Positions 62,378-64,000 of a stretch of 64,000 nt of DNA are shown here, one piece after another (the stretch's first letter is position 1; each line of letters opens with the position of its first letter). The DNA is from Mesobacillus foraminis (GTDB lineage Bacteria > Bacillota > Bacilli > Bacillales > Cytobacillaceae). The notes beneath the pieces were generated by a model that saw only the letters and a list, made by a program, of their open reading frames with translations, did not search any database and was not told the origin of the DNA. Location: the NCBI RefSeq assembly GCF_004340465.1, contig NZ_SLVV01000015.1, positions 38,750-102,749 of the forward strand, read 5' to 3'. The position numbers and the translations under genes are program-made.

Positions 62378-63524
62378 AATATATTTAAAAGAATTGAAGG
62401 ATTGCTTCCGCGACCGCCGTACCCTGTTTCTGACCGTCCTTCTTCCAATTGTCATGATGACCGGGCTAACGTTCTTTTATGAACAGCTGGTTTCCGGGGA
62501 TGAGGGAGAAACCTATACGCTCGCTGTCGACCAGTCGTTTGGCAAGGAAGAGGAGAAAATCTTAGCCGGGTTTGACAATATTGACATCGTGAAATCCTCC
62601 GACCCGGAAAAAACCCTGGAGGATGGGGATGCTGCTGCCGCACTGGTCCTTAGTCCGGATTTTATCTCTAAGATCGAAAGCGGCCAGGAGGCCTCAGTTA
62701 CCATGGTGGGGGATTCCTTCAGCCAGAAGTCATCCAATTTAATGTCCCTGGTCTCCAATGCCCTGTCCATTTATGAAAAAACAGTCATTTCCGAGCGGCT
62801 TCAGGCACAGGGAACAGACCTGAAATTAATTCAGCCTTTTACAATCGACCAGAAAGAAATGTCGGAAGAGGACCCTAATATCAATTTAATTGCCATGCTC
62901 ATTCCCCTGATCCTGTCCATTGCCATTGGGATAGGTGCCGGACCGGCTGCCTCTGATCTATTCGCCGGGGAAAAAGAACGGAAGACAATGGAGGCCCTGT
63001 TAATGACGCCTGTCAAGCGCCCGACGCTGCTGTTTGCGAAATGGCTGACCATTGCAACCATCGGGGCGGTTACTGGGATCATTACTTTGATTGTGGTAGC
63101 GATTGAAATTAATTTACTGACGGAAAACCTGAGAAAGGCGGTTTCGTTTGGGGACAATGCCGGCCTGGTCATTGGCTTCGGTGTCCTTGTATCGGTGATT
63201 TACGCGATGTTTACGGCCTCGCTTCTAATGCTCACAAGCGTGATCGGGAAGACGGTAAAGGAATCCCAAAGCTACAGTACCCCGATTATGATGCTGGCGG
63301 TGTTCCCAACGATGATCACCACAGGTATCGGAGTCAATGAGTTAAGCTTTCAGCACTTTGCCATTCCGGTCCTGAACCTTTTCAGCCTGCTGAAGGAGCT
63401 TCTGTTTGGTGTCATCAACTACGAACATATCCTGATTACGATTGCCAGCAACCTAATTTGCATGATTATTATTTTTATCATCGGAAGAATCTTATTCCTG
63501 AAGGATAAGTGGGTCATGAATTAA
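62367..63524 (+). CDS. natB: ABC transporter permease NatB
   Basis: A 385-aa ABC-2 type permease: one N-terminal helix (about 20-40), a large outside domain (45-165), and five further helices from about 175. The SDLFAGEKERKTMEALLMTPVKR motif near residue 205 is typical of ABC-2 permeases of the NatB/YhaP type. Length matches B. subtilis NatB (386). The ATG at 62367 is 9 bases after AGGGGGAA; an ATG at 62358 touches that site. It forms the sodium-export complex with NatA. Confidence 0.88.
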   Translation: MLLKIYLKELKDCFRDRRTLFLTVLLPIVMMTGLTFFYEQLVSGDEGETYTLAVDQSFGKEEEKILAGFDNIDIVKSSDPEKTLEDGDAAAALVLSPDFISKIESGQEASVTMVGDSFSQKSSNLMSLVSNALSIYEKTVISERLQAQGTDLKLIQPFTIDQKEMSEEDPNINLIAMLIPLILSIAIGIGAGPAASDLFAGEKERKTMEALLMTPVKRPTLLFAKWLTIATIGAVTGIITLIVVAIEINLLTENLRKAVSFGDNAGLVIGFGVLVSVIYAMFTASLLMLTSVIGKTVKESQSYSTPIMMLAVFPTMITTGIGVNELSFQHFAIPVLNLFSLLKELLFGVINYEHILITIASNLICMIIIFIIGRILFLKDKWVMN

Positions 63525-63525
63525 A

Positions 63526-63566
63526 AAAAGAAGCATCTGCCAGTGGGGCAGATGCTTTTTTAATGA
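63526..63566 (+). terminator. intrinsic terminator of natAB
   Basis: AAGCATCTGCC pairs with GGCAGATGCTT around a short loop, with A run before and TTTT after. Confidence 0.9.
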
Positions 63567-63747
63567 GGGGGAATACATTCATAGTTTGTCCCAGTTCCCT
63601 ATTTATATACATCTATTTAAAAATAAAATAGGAAGCTATACTAGCAATCTTTCGGAGAATAAAAATTTCTGCTATTTTCCATGTATAAAAGTCTTATAAA
63701 AGGGAAAGATAGAAGTAAGAGTTACATAATGAAGGGAGGAAATGAAC

Positions 63748-63873
63748 ATGCAAATGGAAAAGACGTTAACAGACTTTGTCGAAGAAGACCGTTTTGAATT
63801 GCATTCCTACCTCAACTACTTATTAGATGAGCATAGCAAAGAAGACAATTCTTACAATGATCCTTCTCTATAA
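63748..63873 (+). CDS. small hypothetical protein of 41 residues
   Basis: A short frame with a good GGGAGGA site seven bases before the ATG at 63748; an earlier in-frame ATG at 63742 is too close to it. The product is strongly acidic (EKTLTDFVEEDRFELHSYL, then LLDEHSKEDN) and should form one amphipathic helix. I do not recognise it. A hairpin with a T tail follows 35 bases after the stop, which supports a separate small transcript. Confidence 0.55.
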   Translation: MQMEKTLTDFVEEDRFELHSYLNYLLDEHSKEDNSYNDPSL

Positions 63874-63907
63874 AAAAATTAACAAAGAAGCGGCCGCTGC
63901 CGCTTTC

Positions 63908-63952
63908 AGCTTGTGGAGAAAGGCACTATTTTTTCTTCCACAAGCTTTTTAT
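63908..63952 (+). terminator. intrinsic terminator after the small gene
   Basis: AGCTTGTGGA pairs with TCCACAAGCT around about 19 bases, followed by T residues. Confidence 0.7.
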
Positions 63953-64000
63953 TTGGTTCATTTTCTATATTTTTACGATTTTCTTCTTATTTTTAATTGG

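Overview
The window reads as chromosomal DNA of a low-to-medium GC, aerobic, Gram-positive Bacillus-like organism (family Bacillaceae). Genes have strong AGGAGG-type ribosome binding sites, frequent TTG and GTG starts, intrinsic terminators after most units, CcpA-type cre boxes, and Bacillus-type neighbourhoods (gatCAB next to a PutP/OpuE transporter, dgkB and rlmCD; a yrkD-E-F-H-I-J type sulfur locus; natK/natR with natA/natB). No rRNA, tRNA, prophage, transposase or CRISPR array was seen.

Layout. 0-5.5 kb: end of an inositol dehydrogenase gene, a second Gfo/Idh/MocA oxidoreductase, a tautomerase and an IolR-like repressor on the minus strand, isocitrate lyase with a cre-bearing promoter, and yueI. 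5.6-18.5 kb: gatCAB, a hairpin-rich spacer, PutP-type proline transporter, dgkB, NAD salvage pair pncA-pncB, recQ, and rlmCD. 18.5-22.1 kb: an AT-rich accessory stretch with an unknown coiled-coil protein behind a leader terminator and a 34-bp perfect palindrome, a Dus-type tRNA dihydrouridine synthase, and a 52-bp tandem repeat array. 22.1-26 kb: a single protein that fuses an ECF sigma factor, a zinc anti-sigma domain, one membrane helix and a large extracellular region; then a GNAT protein and a small helical protein. 26.1-30 kb: sucrose cluster (LacI repressor, MFS permease, GH32 sucrose hydrolase). 30.2-32.3 kb: lipoprotein alpha-carbonic anhydrase and two DUF2382 proteins. 32.7-39 kb: proline catabolic operon putB-putC-putP and an NtrC-like regulator without the GAFTGA loop. 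39-47.3 kb: luciferase-like monooxygenase, Tat-exported PhoD with Pho-box-like repeats, chemoreceptor, TetR repressor and MFS drug transporter. 47.5-52.3 kb: persulfide/sulfane-sulfur locus headed by CstR. 52.4-55.2 kb: C45-type acyltransferase, methyltransferase, a second long 52-bp repeat array and a 59-aa SE1832-type gene. 55.4-64 kb: NAG-type PTS permease, threonine synthase with a DAACS symporter, natK-natR divergent from natA-natB, and a 41-aa ORF.

The strongest unusual signals are (1) the one-piece membrane sigma/anti-sigma protein at 22.15-24.2 kb and (2) four intergenic tandem-repeat arrays of unrelated sequence that share a 52-bp unit length, three of them with a dyad within each unit, plus a fifth array with an exact 37-bp unit. 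Carbon control ties several regions together: cre-like boxes lie in the promoters of aceA, the sucrose permease operon and the put operon. All functional calls are from reading the sequence and known family motifs; no database search was possible.
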